Shown here: in pieces, positions 7,944-17,032 of the stretch
Layout of the letters: each line of letters opens with the position of its first letter
Numbering within the stretch: the first letter of the stretch is position 1
Assembly: GCF_009258225.1 (NCBI RefSeq)
Contig: NZ_CP043617.1
Span: 1,426,001 to 1,490,000 of the forward strand
DNA from: Sulfurimonas lithotrophica
GTDB taxonomy: Bacteria > Campylobacterota > Campylobacteria > Campylobacterales > Sulfurimonadaceae
Reading direction: 5' to 3'
Length of the DNA stretch: 64,000 nucleotides
Translations under genes and position numbers: made by a program
Notes under the pieces: generated by a model
What the model was told of the DNA's origin: nothing
Seen by the model: the letters and a program-made list of their open reading frames with translations, nothing else
Databases searched by the model: none

Positions 7944-8429
7944 TTCTTCTTCTAAAAGTTTTAACTTTAAAACATGACGTTCAGTTACAACTGTTTTAAA
8001 AACACCTTCAAAAACTTTTATATCTAGCACAAAAGCTTCTACGTTTACATTTCTTTTTCTACCCTCTTTATGTCTAACGGTTGCTTTAATACTAACTTTA
8101 TCGCCAAGCTTTACGGGTGATAAAAATTGACAATCACTTGCAACAAGGACAACATTACGCTCATTGACCGCAGCCATGGCGGCATAATCCGCAGCTGAAA
8201 ATATGAAACCGCCGTGAACCAGCCCCATATCGTCGGCTAACATCTCTTTAATAGTTTCTAATTCAACTTCGACATAACCGTTTTCCATCTTTTGAATTTT
8301 TCCGCTAAAATCGCCATGAATTCTTTGGTGTGTTTTAAGAATTACTTCCTCTTCTTTTATAAGATACTCTTCTAATTCAGTATCTGCCCCTTTTAGGCTA
8401 ACATCTTCCTCTTGTACTTCTTCTGCCAT
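7923..8429 (-). CDS. Hotdog-fold thioesterase (PaaI-like)
   Basis: 168 aa. A charged N-terminal stretch of about 40 residues precedes a hotdog domain recognised by MGLVHGGFIFSAADYAAMAA, the typical active-site helix region with the GLVHGG turn, followed by LVASDCQFLSPVKLGDKV. It probably hydrolyses an acyl-CoA thioester; the substrate is not readable. The ribosome site AAGGAC is good. It converges on the methyltransferase gene, and their ends share a hairpin. Confidence 0.8.
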   Translation of the reverse strand: MAEEVQEEDVSLKGADTELEEYLIKEEEVILKTHQRIHGDFSGKIQKMENGYVEVELETIKEMLADDMGLVHGGFIFSAADYAAMAAVNERNVVLVASDCQFLSPVKLGDKVSIKATVRHKEGRKRNVNVEAFVLDIKVFEGVFKTVVTERHVLKLKLLEEEQKTPSN

Positions 8430-8485
8430 TACTTCGTCCTTAATTTTATGTTATAAAATGAAGGAAACCCTCCATTTATAATGAC

Positions 8486-8509
8486 GGTATCAGAAGTAAT
8501 TCTGATACC
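8486..8509. repeat. Perfect inverted repeat between thioesterase and cmoB genes
   Basis: Arms GGTATCAGAA (8486-8495) and TTCTGATACC (8500-8509), loop GTAA. It lies downstream of cmoB and upstream of the thioesterase gene, both on the minus strand. No U-run follows on either strand, so it could be a weak terminator for cmoB or a binding site. Confidence 0.6.
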
Positions 8510-8544
8510 TACGTTAACACTATGTTTAACTCAGCGTTAAGCTC

Positions 8545-8560
8545 ATCACGCTAGCGTGAT
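8545..8560. terminator. Palindrome spanning the cmoB stop codon
   Basis: ATCACGCTAGCGTGAT, a perfect 16-base palindrome that contains the TAG stop of cmoB. It may be a 3'-end hairpin; the lack of a following U-run makes terminator function uncertain. Confidence 0.4.
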
Positions 8561-9438
8561 TTAGTAAGCCTAACATATACCCGTTGTGGTGCGGGATACC
8601 CTTCAACCGTTTTCGTCTCATCTTCAGGATCTAAAAAATCCTCCAAAGACTGCCCCTCTATCCACTCGGTTTTTCTTTGTTCCTCTGCATCTGTACGTGA
8701 TGTCTCCAACACTTCAAAAGACTCAAATCCTGCACGCAGACACCAATGTTTAAGTGCTTTTATCGTCGGTACAAAATATATATTTGGTATCTTAGAGTAT
8801 GAGTCTTTTGGACACAGTGCATACTCTTCGTCACCGTCTATATAAAAAGTATCAAGAATAACTTCACCCTCCTTATCCAGCGAGCGAAAAAGCTGTTTTA
8901 GCATTGCTACGGGATCACTTCTATGATATAAAACACCCAAACAAAATATAGTATCAAACTTCTCTTCGTAAAACTCGGCATGTTCAACTCCGAGCATCTC
9001 ATAAACTATATCACTCTTTACAAAATGATTTATAAAGTCAAACTGTGTCCTATACAAAGGAGAAGGGTCAAACCCTACAAGTAATGAGGGTTTATCTTCC
9101 AACATACGAAACATATAATAACCGTTGTTACAACCTATATCGGCAACTCTTCTATCTTTTAAATTAAAATGCTTACGTAAAAGGTTATATTTTATATTAC
9201 TGCGCCATTCAGTATCTATATATGTTCCAAAAAGTTCAAAAGGACCTTTTCTCCACGGCATCATAAGTTTTGCGACATCCTTTATATCGCCTTTGTAATC
9301 CCCTTTTATCTTTATAACATCCCCAAGTTCTATATCATAAGAGGTATTTTTTAAATTATTAAGTGCATCTCTAAGTGGTTTTATATTTTTCCAAGTAAGC
9401 CATTTTTCTCTATCTTCTCGTATTTTCTCTAAATCCAT
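8551..9438 (-). CDS. cmoB: tRNA U34 carboxymethyltransferase
   Basis: Transfers the carboxymethyl group from carboxy-SAM to 5-hydroxyuridine at the tRNA wobble position, giving cmo5U. At 295 aa it is slightly shorter than the E. coli enzyme. The SAM site [16 protein letters not shown] begins near residue 97; [22 protein letters not shown] and [10 protein letters not shown] are distinctive CmoB segments. Its partner cmoA is not in the window. The upstream region shares a TATAATTATA core with the divergent transporter gene. Confidence 0.92.
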   Translation of the reverse strand: MDLEKIREDREKWLTWKNIKPLRDALNNLKNTSYDIELGDVIKIKGDYKGDIKDVAKLMMPWRKGPFELFGTYIDTEWRSNIKYNLLRKHFNLKDRRVADIGCNNGYYMFRMLEDKPSLLVGFDPSPLYRTQFDFINHFVKSDIVYEMLGVEHAEFYEEKFDTIFCLGVLYHRSDPVAMLKQLFRSLDKEGEVILDTFYIDGDEEYALCPKDSYSKIPNIYFVPTIKALKHWCLRAGFESFEVLETSRTDAEEQRKTEWIEGQSLEDFLDPEDETKTVEGYPAPQRVYVRLTKSR

Positions 9439-9461
9439 AATATTCTTTGTAGGTTATTTTT

Positions 9462-9473
9462 ATTATAATTATA
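9462..9473. promoter_or_regulatory. Overlapping divergent -10 boxes for cmoB and the cation transporter
   Basis: The stretch ATTATAATTATA contains TATAAT on the plus strand (9464-9469) and TATAAT twice on the minus strand (9467-9462 and 9473-9468). Two polymerases could not occupy it together, so the two genes may compete. Confidence 0.5.
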
Positions 9474-9489
9474 TCTAAAATTTAATATG

Positions 9490-9533
9490 TAAAATTTTCT
9501 CGCCGTTTGGCGTAGCTTTAGTGAAGGAGAAAT
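9490..9533 (+). repeat. Dispersed repeat, copy upstream of the cation transporter
   Basis: Contains TTTCTCGCC, four variable bases, then GGCGTAGCTTTAGTGA and an AGGAG ribosome site. The same sequence occurs on the minus strand before lpxC (24826-24877). The stem CGCC/GGCG is conserved while the loop changes (GTTT here, TATA there). One reading frame gives FSPFGVALV and ends at a TGA that overlaps the next ATG. Confidence 0.6.
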
Positions 9534-9537
9534 ATAA

Positions 9538-10431
9538 ATGAGACTAGAGAAAAAAGCGACGGTGGTATCCACATCCGTTGCAGGGTTATTAGTCATAATG
9601 AAAATGACTGTCGGAATTTTAAGCGGTTCAATCGCAGTTTTAGCTTCGGCAATAGATAGTTTTTTAGACCTTATAGTTTCATTATTTAATTTTTTCGCAT
9701 TAAACACTGCTGAAGCTGCACCCAATGAAGATTTTAATTTTGGAAAAGGCAAAATGGAGCCGCTTGCGGCTGTAATAGAGGGTACGGTTATCTCATTATC
9801 TGCTTTATTTATTTTATACGAAGCTCTTCAAAAAATTATAAATCCACAAGAGATGCTTTATATGAGCGAATCAATTGTAGTTATGTTTATATCCATCATA
9901 ATTACGCTTTTGCTTGTTATGTTTTTAAACTATGTTGCAAATAAAACTAATAATCTTGTAATTAAAGCTGATGCCCTTCATTATAAAACAGATATATTTT
10001 CAAACGCGGCCGTACTGGTTGCAATCGGTCTTGTAGCTTTAACAGACGAGCAGATTATAGATGCCGTTATCGGTTTAGGAATAGCAATCTATATGATATA
10101 TTCCGCTATACCTATTATAAAAGAAGGTCTTTTGATGCTTTTAGATGCAGCACTTCCCGAAGAAGATGTGGAAAAAATTCAAGCTGCAATCACCAAACAC
10201 AATGCAGTTACGGATTATCACTTTTTAACAACTAGAGAATCGGGTTCTCATATCTTCATATCTGTTCATGCCGTCTTTAACGTAACTATTTCACTTTATG
10301 ATGCCCATCTCGTAGCAGATAAAATTGAGAATGAATGGAGAAATTTATTTCCCGATAAAAAGGTCCACGCTTTAGTTCACATGGACCCGTATGACGATTC
10401 TGAAATTAACAAAGAAGAAGGTAAATATTAA
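9538..10431 (+). CDS. Cation diffusion facilitator family transporter (FieF/YiiP-like)
   Basis: Inner-membrane proton-coupled exporter of Zn2+, Fe2+ or similar ions, 297 aa. Six membrane segments lie between residues 12 and 205. The transport-site ligands have exactly the YiiP spacing: Asp40 and Asp44 (AIDSFLD), His148 and Asp152 (ALHYKTD). The C-terminal cytoplasmic domain (about 205-297) has HIFISVHAVFN and HALVHMDPYD, which hold dimer zinc sites in YiiP. The metal specificity is not determined. The gene is preceded by a repeated leader element, which may couple its translation. Confidence 0.9.
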   Translation: MRLEKKATVVSTSVAGLLVIMKMTVGILSGSIAVLASAIDSFLDLIVSLFNFFALNTAEAAPNEDFNFGKGKMEPLAAVIEGTVISLSALFILYEALQKIINPQEMLYMSESIVVMFISIIITLLLVMFLNYVANKTNNLVIKADALHYKTDIFSNAAVLVAIGLVALTDEQIIDAVIGLGIAIYMIYSAIPIIKEGLLMLLDAALPEEDVEKIQAAITKHNAVTDYHFLTTRESGSHIFISVHAVFNVTISLYDAHLVADKIENEWRNLFPDKKVHALVHMDPYDDSEINKEEGKY

Positions 10432-10433
10432 AA

Positions 10434-12002
10434 TTATTTAGCATAAACTATAGCCCTGCTTTCACGGATTACGTTTACTTTTATCTCACCCGGATACTGA
10501 ACTTTTTGTTCTATCTCTTCGGCTATCTCTTTGGCCATAAGTATTGATTCATCATCATTTATAAGAGTTGCATTTACTATAACCCTAACTTCACGACCTG
10601 CATTGATAGCATAAGCCTGTCTAACTCCGGTATGAGTAGATGCTATCTCTTCTATCTCAGTTACACGCTTTAGAAAGCTCTCTAAAACTTCACGACGAGC
10701 TCCCGGACGAGCGGCTGAGAGTGCATCGGCTGCACACACACAGGCACATTCGATTGTTTCCATCTCTTCATGTCCATGATGGGCATAAATGGCATTTATA
10801 ACAATATCGTCTTCATCGTAACGTTTACAAATCTCAGCACCCAAATCTACATGATTACCATCAACATCATGTGTCATTGATTTACCGATATCATGTAAAA
10901 GTCCTGCACGTTTTGCCAAACGTATATTTCCACCCATTTCTGCTGCCATAATACCTGCTAAATGAGCTACTTCCAAAGTATGAGCAAGTGCATTTTGTCC
11001 ATAAGAAGCACGATATCTCAGCTTACCTATTAACTTCATAAGTTCGGGATGCATAACTCCGATATCCATATCGGCTACCAACTCTTCACCTTCGTTTAAA
11101 ATAGCCTCTTCAAACTCATCGCTAACTTTTTCAAAAATCTCCTCTATACGAGCAGGTTGGATACGACCGTCCTCTATTAAAAGTTCAATAGTTTTTGTTG
11201 CTATTGCACGTCTGTAAAGGTTAAAACTGCTTACCTGTATAGCATTTGGAGTATCGTCAATTATGATATCCACACCAAGCAATGTTTCTAAAGACTTGAT
11301 ATTGCGACCCTCTTTACCTATGATTCGACCTTTAAGTTCGTCATTGTCAAGATGCACGATATTTGTTAGTCTTTCATTGGCAAACTCTCCTGCAAAGCGA
11401 CTTGTAGCCTGAGCTAAAATATAGTTTGCTTTTTTCTTGGCATCTTTTTTAGCTTCATTTTCATATTTTCTTACAATATGTGCAATCTTGCTACGTGAAC
11501 GGTCTTCTACTTTTTTAAGCAGAATATCCCTTGCCTCGTCTTGTGTCATACCGGCACTGTGTTCTATCGCATGCAGTGCTTTTTGTATATTGTCTTCATA
11601 TTTTTTCTTTAGTGAATCAAGAGATTTTTCATTTCTTTGTAAATCAATTTTTCTTTGCTTTAATACAGAAGATTCGTCTTGGAGTCTTCTTTGTTCATCT
11701 TTTTTGTATCTTTTAAAGTCTTGTTCTTTTTGTACAACTGCATCTTCTCTTTGTTGCAAATCAGCTCTGGCTCTATCTTTTGCGCTCTCAAACTGTTTTT
11801 TAGCTTCTAGTTCAATCTCTTTAGATTTAAGATGACTTTTTTCTAAAAGGTTTTGCGCTTCATTTTCAATAACATGAGCTTTTGCTTTTGCCTGTTGAAC
11901 ATAAACTTCAAAATTAGCACTATTAATTTTTTTTGAGATAAAAAATCCGATAACTCCACTAATGGTAGCCGTAGCACCACCTAGTAGCATCTCATTTAAC
12001 AT
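10434..12002 (-). CDS. rny: Ribonuclease Y
   Basis: Membrane-anchored endoribonuclease that starts mRNA decay, 522 aa as usual. An N-terminal anchor (residues 4-24) is followed by a long charged coiled coil (30-200), a KH domain with GRIIGKEGRNI at 225-235, and an HD domain with the metal pair HD at 370-371 in GLLHDIGKSMTHD. Family members use this HD site for catalysis. It is followed nine bases upstream by the folate gene on the same strand. It converges with the cation transporter two bases away. Confidence 0.95.
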   Translation of the reverse strand: MLNEMLLGGATATISGVIGFFISKKINSANFEVYVQQAKAKAHVIENEAQNLLEKSHLKSKEIELEAKKQFESAKDRARADLQQREDAVVQKEQDFKRYKKDEQRRLQDESSVLKQRKIDLQRNEKSLDSLKKKYEDNIQKALHAIEHSAGMTQDEARDILLKKVEDRSRSKIAHIVRKYENEAKKDAKKKANYILAQATSRFAGEFANERLTNIVHLDNDELKGRIIGKEGRNIKSLETLLGVDIIIDDTPNAIQVSSFNLYRRAIATKTIELLIEDGRIQPARIEEIFEKVSDEFEEAILNEGEELVADMDIGVMHPELMKLIGKLRYRASYGQNALAHTLEVAHLAGIMAAEMGGNIRLAKRAGLLHDIGKSMTHDVDGNHVDLGAEICKRYDEDDIVINAIYAHHGHEEMETIECACVCAADALSAARPGARREVLESFLKRVTEIEEIASTHTGVRQAYAINAGREVRVIVNATLINDDESILMAKEIAEEIEQKVQYPGEIKVNVIRESRAIVYAK

Positions 12003-12010
12003 TATTTATC

Positions 12011-12562
12011 CTATTTCTTGATAAGCCTTGCATCCGTACTTAGTAGCATATCACCCGTAACATCGTAATGGTCACATATATATTCTTTTGTAAAACAAAT
12101 TTTAGCTTGTGTAAAAATCGTATATGGTCTTTTTTTTAATTTGGAAAAGAAACGATCATACATCCCTCTGCCGAAACCTATTCTTTGCAAATTACCATCA
12201 ACTCCGACTACGGGCACGATGGCTATATCAATATTATTTATTTTTTTAAAACTGTTTCCCGCTTCATAAATACCAAATTTCTTTTTCTGTAGCGGTAACC
12301 TAAATGGTACTATCTTAAAACTTTCATTTTCCATAAAAGGGATAAAAAGATTGTTTTTTTTCCTAAGGTACAAAATAGTTTTTCTTATATCTGCCTCAAT
12401 TGGAAGCGGATAATATATAAGTATATTTTTTTTATTTAAACCTTTTAACTCTTTCATTAAAAGATTATTTATTATATTTTTATTGTAAATAGAGCTATTT
12501 TTAGGAATCTTTTTCATCTTTTTTAGACATATTTGTCTAAAACTGTTTTTTGTAAGAGTCAT
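12011..12562 (-). CDS. 5-formyltetrahydrofolate cyclo-ligase
   Basis: Converts 5-formyl-THF to 5,10-methenyl-THF using ATP. The 183-aa length is normal. YYPLPIEADIR (50-60) and VPVVGVDGNLQRIGFGRGMYDRFF (116-139) match the folate/ATP-binding motif of the family, with GFGRGMYDRF at 129-138. The N-terminal half is rich in Lys and Asn, and there is a weak ribosome site. It is co-directional with rny, eight bases upstream of it. Confidence 0.88.
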   Translation of the reverse strand: MTLTKNSFRQICLKKMKKIPKNSSIYNKNIINNLLMKELKGLNKKNILIYYPLPIEADIRKTILYLRKKNNLFIPFMENESFKIVPFRLPLQKKKFGIYEAGNSFKKINNIDIAIVPVVGVDGNLQRIGFGRGMYDRFFSKLKKRPYTIFTQAKICFTKEYICDHYDVTGDMLLSTDARLIKK

Positions 12563-12578
12563 ATTTAATCTTTGTGGC

Positions 12579-12584
12579 TATAAT
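12579..12584 (+). promoter_or_regulatory. -10 box for the TlpA-like gene and ftsY
   Basis: GGCTATAATTTC contains a consensus TATAAT; expected start near 12591, with AAAAAGG ahead of the ATG at 12618. Confidence 0.55.
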
Positions 12585-12617
12585 TTCTTCCAATTTTACT
12601 TAAAAAAGGCAGCATTT

Positions 12618-13193
12618 ATGCTTAATAAATCACTAGTTTATATCACCCTAATATTATCTTTAACATTTTTTACAGCTTGTAGTTCCGATAATGAAGCTAA
12701 TGATATGTTGGCTTCAAACGAATTTGTTTTAACGACTACCGATGCCAAACAGATTGTTGTAAAAAAGAATGATAAAGACGGTTTTAGCATTGATGGACAA
12801 AACGGAAAAGTTATAGTATTTGATATATTTGCAACATGGTGTCCGCCATGTCAAGCTTCAGCTTCACATCTTACATCTTTACAAGAAAAATACAAAGACA
12901 AAATACTTGTAATAGGCTCAACCGTAGAACGCCCAGAATTTACTAAAGAGGGTAATATCGTTAACGATAAACTTGAAGAGTTTAGATTAAAACATAACGC
13001 TAAATATACTATAGTTAATTCTGACCAAAATCTAAGACTTAACAATGCAATTACTTCAAGTTTAAAAATGGGAGAACGTTACCCTATTCCTACCGTTGTT
13101 TTGTATAAAGACGGAAAGTATATAAACCACTATGTCGGAAGCATACAAGAAGAGTTTATTGAGAGTGATATAAAAAGGGCTTTGGAAATATAG
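12618..13193 (+). CDS. TlpA/ResA-type thioredoxin-fold lipoprotein
   Basis: 191-aa exported lipoprotein. The N-terminal hydrophobic segment ends in a lipobox-like FFTAC with Cys21. The thioredoxin fold follows, with the redox motif WCPPC at 74-78. YPIPTVVLYKDGK near residue 155 holds the cis-proline typical of the fold. It is likely a periplasm-facing disulfide reductase for cytochrome maturation or a similar task; the partner is unknown. Its stop codon directly abuts the ftsY start, so the two are translated from one mRNA. Confidence 0.85.
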   Translation: MLNKSLVYITLILSLTFFTACSSDNEANDMLASNEFVLTTTDAKQIVVKKNDKDGFSIDGQNGKVIVFDIFATWCPPCQASASHLTSLQEKYKDKILVIGSTVERPEFTKEGNIVNDKLEEFRLKHNAKYTIVNSDQNLRLNNAITSSLKMGERYPIPTVVLYKDGKYINHYVGSIQEEFIESDIKRALEI

Positions 13194-14072
13194 ATGCTAG
13201 GATTTATAAAAAAATCCCTTAGCAAAACAGCTGAGGCTATAAAGACCGTAGCTCCAAAGAAAAAAATATCTTTTTCTAAAGAAGAAATAGAAGATATTTT
13301 ACTTGAAGCCGATGTCGAATATGAGTTAATAGAACTTATACTTGACCAAACCTATCAAGAAAAAATTACCCGTGATATTTTACGTTCAAAACTTTTAGCT
13401 ACACTTGCATATACTACATACAAAGAGCCTGAGTACAAAGCACCTTTTGTAGAGCTTATAGTCGGTGTAAACGGAGCAGGTAAGACTACTACTATTTCTA
13501 AACTGGCATATCGTTATAAAGATGAAGGTAAAAAAGTTATGCTCGGTGCAGGAGATACTTTCCGAGCAGCGGCAATAGAGCAACTTACTCAATGGGCTAA
13601 TAAGCTTGACATTCCTATAGTCGCTTCAAAACAAGGACATGATTCATCTGCCGTTGCATATGACACTATCGATTCTGCAAAAGCTAAAGAATATGACAAT
13701 GTTATCATAGATACCGCAGGTCGTCTTCACACCCAGACAAATTTGGCAAATGAACTTAAAAAAATAAATCGCATCTGTGACAAAGCCCATAGCGGAGCTC
13801 CACATAGAACGGTGCTTATAATAGACGGTACACAAGGTAACTCTGCAATAGCACAGGCAAAAGCATTTAACGAGATGATTGGAGTTGATGGCATCATAAT
13901 CACTAAACTAGACGGTACTGCAAAAGGCGGTTCGGTATTTTCTATAGCTTATGCCTTAGAGCTTCCTATCCTTTATGTAGGAACAGGAGAACAGCCTGAA
14001 AACTTAACACCTTTTGATAAGTACGAATTTGTTGATGGCTTATTAGATGCAATATTTCAAGAAGAAGACTAA
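13194..14072 (+). CDS. ftsY: Signal recognition particle receptor FtsY
   Basis: GTPase that docks SRP-bound ribosomes at the membrane. 292 aa with a short basic N-terminus instead of the long acidic A domain of E. coli. The NG domain shows [10 protein letters not shown] at 91-100, [12 protein letters not shown] near 121, DTAGR near 176, [10 protein letters not shown], and a C-terminal [12 protein letters not shown]. It begins at the base after the upstream stop. The end overlaps the convergent FlhB-C gene by four bases. Confidence 0.95.
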   Translation: MLGFIKKSLSKTAEAIKTVAPKKKISFSKEEIEDILLEADVEYELIELILDQTYQEKITRDILRSKLLATLAYTTYKEPEYKAPFVELIVGVNGAGKTTTISKLAYRYKDEGKKVMLGAGDTFRAAAIEQLTQWANKLDIPIVASKQGHDSSAVAYDTIDSAKAKEYDNVIIDTAGRLHTQTNLANELKKINRICDKAHSGAPHRTVLIIDGTQGNSAIAQAKAFNEMIGVDGIIITKLDGTAKGGSVFSIAYALELPILYVGTGEQPENLTPFDKYEFVDGLLDAIFQEED

Positions 14073-14323
14073 CTTTTTCTTGTAACTTTATATACAAAAC
14101 TAAAAAGTTCCGCTACGACTTTATATAAAGCTTCCGGAACCTCTTTATCAAGTTCTACTTTAGACAACAACTCTATTAAATCTTCATCTTTTTTAATCGG
14201 CAGGTTATGTAACTCTGCTACTTTTATAATATTATCGGCTACCTTGCCCTCGCCTTTTGCTATAACCCTAGGTGCATTTTCTTTTGCTTTGTCATATCTG
14301 AGTGCCGCAGCTTTTTGTTTCAT
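14069..14323 (-). CDS. FlhB C-terminal-domain paralogue (FhlB-like)
   Basis: An 84-aa protein that matches only the cytoplasmic C-terminal part of FlhB/Ysc[37 protein letters not shown] and [17 protein letters not shown]. It lacks the NPTH autocleavage site and all membrane segments. Similar small proteins in this phylum are thought to stand in for the cleaved FlhB C-terminal fragment in the export switch. It overlaps the end of fliK by four bases (ATGA), which fits a role in hook-length control. Confidence 0.82.
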   Translation of the reverse strand: MKQKAAALRYDKAKENAPRVIAKGEGKVADNIIKVAELHNLPIKKDEDLIELLSKVELDKEVPEALYKVVAELFSFVYKVTRKS

Positions 14324-15915
14324 GCTTTTACCTCAAATCCCGTAGCCAGATTATCACTGAATTCATTATATGCACTTGTAGCATTTGTATCTTTTGGCTC
14401 AAATATTCTTATCTCCCGAGGTGTTACGTTTGCATCTATAATAGCACTTCTGAGTTCAGGCAAATTTTCTTTTACTATAGCTTGAAACTCTTTACTTGTA
14501 GTATATACGTGAAGATTAAGTTGGTTTTTTTCATACAAAGTGAGTTTAAACTTCAACTCTCCGTAATCTTTTAGTTTTAAATCTATATCACAATAAAATC
14601 TGTCATCATCGCTTTTTTTCATCTCTATCTTACCCTCTTGCATAGCATCCCATGAAAAAGGCAAATAAAGCGAAGATGCATTTGATAGATGCGATACAAG
14701 CTGAAAATTATCTATTTGCAGAGCTAATTTGTCTATATGTTTTAAAAGTTCTGTTTTATTTGGATGATTTGATTTTGATATATCCTCATTAGCCTGCAAT
14801 AAAACAGATTTTAAATCGTTTGAAAGTAACTCTTTTACATTTTGCTGAGGATTTAACTTTGCAGGAGTCGATAATTGTTCTAACTTATCTATAATATTTA
14901 ATGTAGCTTTTGAAAAAATCGGGTCGTTTTTTAATAGTACTTCTTTTAGGTTTTGGGTTAGACTTTTTATATCTTTTGGTAAATCTTTAGCTATAAAATC
15001 ATCTAAAATCATTTTTGGATTTGAAGTGTTTTGTTCTATCGATTTTAAAGTTGAAAATATTTTTTGAAGTGCATCAAAGACACCCTTTGCATCCGTATCT
15101 ATACTCTTTGAAGTTATAGAAAAAAGCTGTTGCAGATTGTCTTTAATCCGCGTATATTTAAAATCTTGTGCATTTAAAAGTTTAGGCGAGCTTAGATGCT
15201 CCAAGCTTTTAACAATATTTTCAACTAACGGTTTTTGCAAAGGGTCGGCAAACTTTTGGGCTGATTTTAATTCACTTAAAATATTTTTTACTTTGCTTGC
15301 GACTACTTCCAATTCCTTAGCCGATATAAGCATTTTGTGTTGTGCTATATTTTTATCATTTGTTTGTGCGGGCAACTCTTTTGACATATGTCTATTTAGA
15401 AGTTCTTTTATATCGTTTAAAACAGTTTTACTTGATGAGTACTCACTCTTTTTAAGTACATTTTCCAAAGAGTTTAAAAGTGATTTTAATTCAACTTGAG
15501 GTGATTTTAAATCTTTTATACGTGATTCTAAAAATACTCCCGAATTTTCAAACTTTTGTTTTATGGGAGTATCTTTTAGGTCTTTTATATCTACTAAAAA
15601 TTCTTTTAACACTTTCTCGACAGGTAATGGATTTTTATCTGATTTAATGGTATTTAACAAATCTTTTATAGTTGTAGATACATCACCCAAATTTTTAAGG
15701 GTGGGATTATTTTTTACAAGGTTAAGCAATGCCTTATCGGATGAGTTATCAATAGAACTTTGTTTTAAAATAGAATCCATTACCGATTTTAAATCTTTGC
15801 CTTTAGAAATTGATTTCAGCTCATCAAGTGTAGCACCTTTTAGAACTTCTTTTAAGGCTTTATTGGTATTTGGCAGGATTAAATCAAGTTTTTTTGAGCT
15901 CACTATATTTATCAT
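14320..15915 (-). CDS. fliK: Flagellar hook-length control protein (FliK-like)
   Basis: Exported ruler protein that sets hook length and triggers the substrate switch through FlhB. 531 aa: a long low-complexity region rich in Lys, Leu, Ser and Asn (about 1-420) and a compact C-terminal domain (about 425-510) with LPFSWDAMQEGKIEMKK, YCDIDLKLKDYGELKFKLTLY and LNLHVYTTSKEF, the FliK C-terminal pattern. It overlaps the FlhB-C paralogue. TATAAT on the minus strand ends six bases from the ATG with no ribosome site, so it is another probable leaderless gene. Confidence 0.75.
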   Translation of the reverse strand: MINIVSSKKLDLILPNTNKALKEVLKGATLDELKSISKGKDLKSVMDSILKQSSIDNSSDKALLNLVKNNPTLKNLGDVSTTIKDLLNTIKSDKNPLPVEKVLKEFLVDIKDLKDTPIKQKFENSGVFLESRIKDLKSPQVELKSLLNSLENVLKKSEYSSSKTVLNDIKELLNRHMSKELPAQTNDKNIAQHKMLISAKELEVVASKVKNILSELKSAQKFADPLQKPLVENIVKSLEHLSSPKLLNAQDFKYTRIKDNLQQLFSITSKSIDTDAKGVFDALQKIFSTLKSIEQNTSNPKMILDDFIAKDLPKDIKSLTQNLKEVLLKNDPIFSKATLNIIDKLEQLSTPAKLNPQQNVKELLSNDLKSVLLQANEDISKSNHPNKTELLKHIDKLALQIDNFQLVSHLSNASSLYLPFSWDAMQEGKIEMKKSDDDRFYCDIDLKLKDYGELKFKLTLYEKNQLNLHVYTTSKEFQAIVKENLPELRSAIIDANVTPREIRIFEPKDTNATSAYNEFSDNLATGFEVKA

Positions 15916-15921
15916 CTAAAG

Positions 15922-15927
15922 ATTATA
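15922..15927 (-). promoter_or_regulatory. -10 box for a probable leaderless fliK transcript
   Basis: Minus strand reads TATAAT CTTTAG ATG. No Shine-Dalgarno is possible in the six bases. Spacing is identical to the box at lpxK. Confidence 0.55.
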
Positions 15928-16012
15928 CCAAAATAAAAGGTACTTAATTTGCTAGGTATATCTACAAGATGTAAAATATTATTTACATGGATGTATGCAA
16001 AAGGAAAGTGTT

Positions 16013-16993
16013 ATGAAAATAGAAGACTTTTGTATATCGATGCAATCAGAGCATTCTAAGTCAAAAAAAGTCTCACATATTTTTGAGCAGGAACTGATAT
16101 CTTTAGAAGCAAATAAAGATGTTCAAAGCAGTGATTCTTCAAAAGAAATTGACGTAACTGGTAATGAGTTGGCATTTGCACAAAGACTGGAGTATATGCT
16201 TGTTCAGGAGTTTATATATTCACTTCAAAATATAAACATCAGATCAAACAATCAAAACAACTTTAGATTTAGATCTCTTGATAATATGAATATTGAGCCA
16301 AGAAAACTAAGTGCCAGAGAAGTGACTTTATCTGAAGAGATAGTTTGCCATGAAAAACTAGATGTGTCAATGCAAGGTTGCATACAAACAGCAACTCAAA
16401 AGATTAAACTAGATATTGATGTATCTTTTTCATCAACTTATGTCGAGAGAAACCAACTTACAAAAAGTATGTTTTATGACCCGTTAGTTTTAAACTTTGA
16501 CGGGGAATTGCCAAGTTTAGACTCTCAAAAGTTCTCTTTTGATATTGATTGTGACGGGGAGAGTGACCAAATATCTGTACTCTCTGAGGGTTGTGGTTTT
16601 TTAGCACTTGATAAAAATAATAACAATAGCATTGATGACGGAACCGAGCTTTTCGGTACACAAAACGGAAACGGCTTTTACGATTTAGCACGTTATGATG
16701 ATGACAATAACGGTTGGATTGATGAAAACGATTCAATTTTAGATTCACTTCGCATCTGGAGAAAAACAGATACAGAAGATGAACTAATCGGTCTTGGTGA
16801 AATTGGTATAGGGGCTATATATCTTGGATATAACGAAGAGAGTTTTGATCTTAAAACTTCAAATAACGAAATATTGGGTCGCATTAAATCAAACGGTTTG
16901 TTTTTAAATGAAAACGGAAGTAGCGGGATTGTTAGTCAAATAGACTTTGCAAAAAAAGATTCTAAACTGAGTGAACTTATCCAGTCAGCTTAA
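16013..16993 (+). CDS. Calcium-binding-like acidic protein of unknown role
   Basis: 326 aa from the ATG at 16013, chosen because AAGGA at 16001-16005 fits it; an ATG at 15995 has no ribosome site. No signal peptide. The C-terminal half has three Asp/Asn-rich loops that resemble EF-hand or dockerin calcium sites: FDIDCDGESD (about 176-185), DKNNNNSIDDG (200-210) and DDDNNGWIDEND (229-240), followed by LRIWRKTDTEDELIGLGEIGIGAIYLG. This block recurs in VCBS-type and RTX-associated proteins. The N-terminal half is unrecognised. It sits divergently beside fliK. Confidence 0.6.
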   Translation: MKIEDFCISMQSEHSKSKKVSHIFEQELISLEANKDVQSSDSSKEIDVTGNELAFAQRLEYMLVQEFIYSLQNINIRSNNQNNFRFRSLDNMNIEPRKLSAREVTLSEEIVCHEKLDVSMQGCIQTATQKIKLDIDVSFSSTYVERNQLTKSMFYDPLVLNFDGELPSLDSQKFSFDIDCDGESDQISVLSEGCGFLALDKNNNNSIDDGTELFGTQNGNGFYDLARYDDDNNGWIDENDSILDSLRIWRKTDTEDELIGLGEIGIGAIYLGYNEESFDLKTSNNEILGRIKSNGLFLNENGSSGIVSQIDFAKKDSKLSELIQSA

Positions 16994-16999
16994 AATCAT

Positions 17000-17025
17000 A
17001 ATGAGTCTCAATAATGAGACTCATT
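17000..17025. terminator. Terminator hairpin between convergent genes
   Basis: Perfect 11-bp stem AATGAGTCTCA (17000-17010) and TGAGACTCATT (17015-17025), loop ATAA, between the acidic protein gene and ubiE. Flanking A- and T-runs allow action in both directions. Confidence 0.75.
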
Positions 17026-17032
17026 AAAAAAG

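Noticed and set aside
11437-11835. Open frame of about 130 codons antisense to rny
   Set aside because: It mirrors the coiled-coil coding region and its product is a Ser/Cys/Phe-rich artefact of reversed Lys/Glu codons; no ribosome site.
15137-15919. Two open frames of about 120 codons antisense to fliK
   Set aside because: Phe/Ser-rich composition typical of antisense reading through AT-rich Lys/Leu repeats; no start signals.
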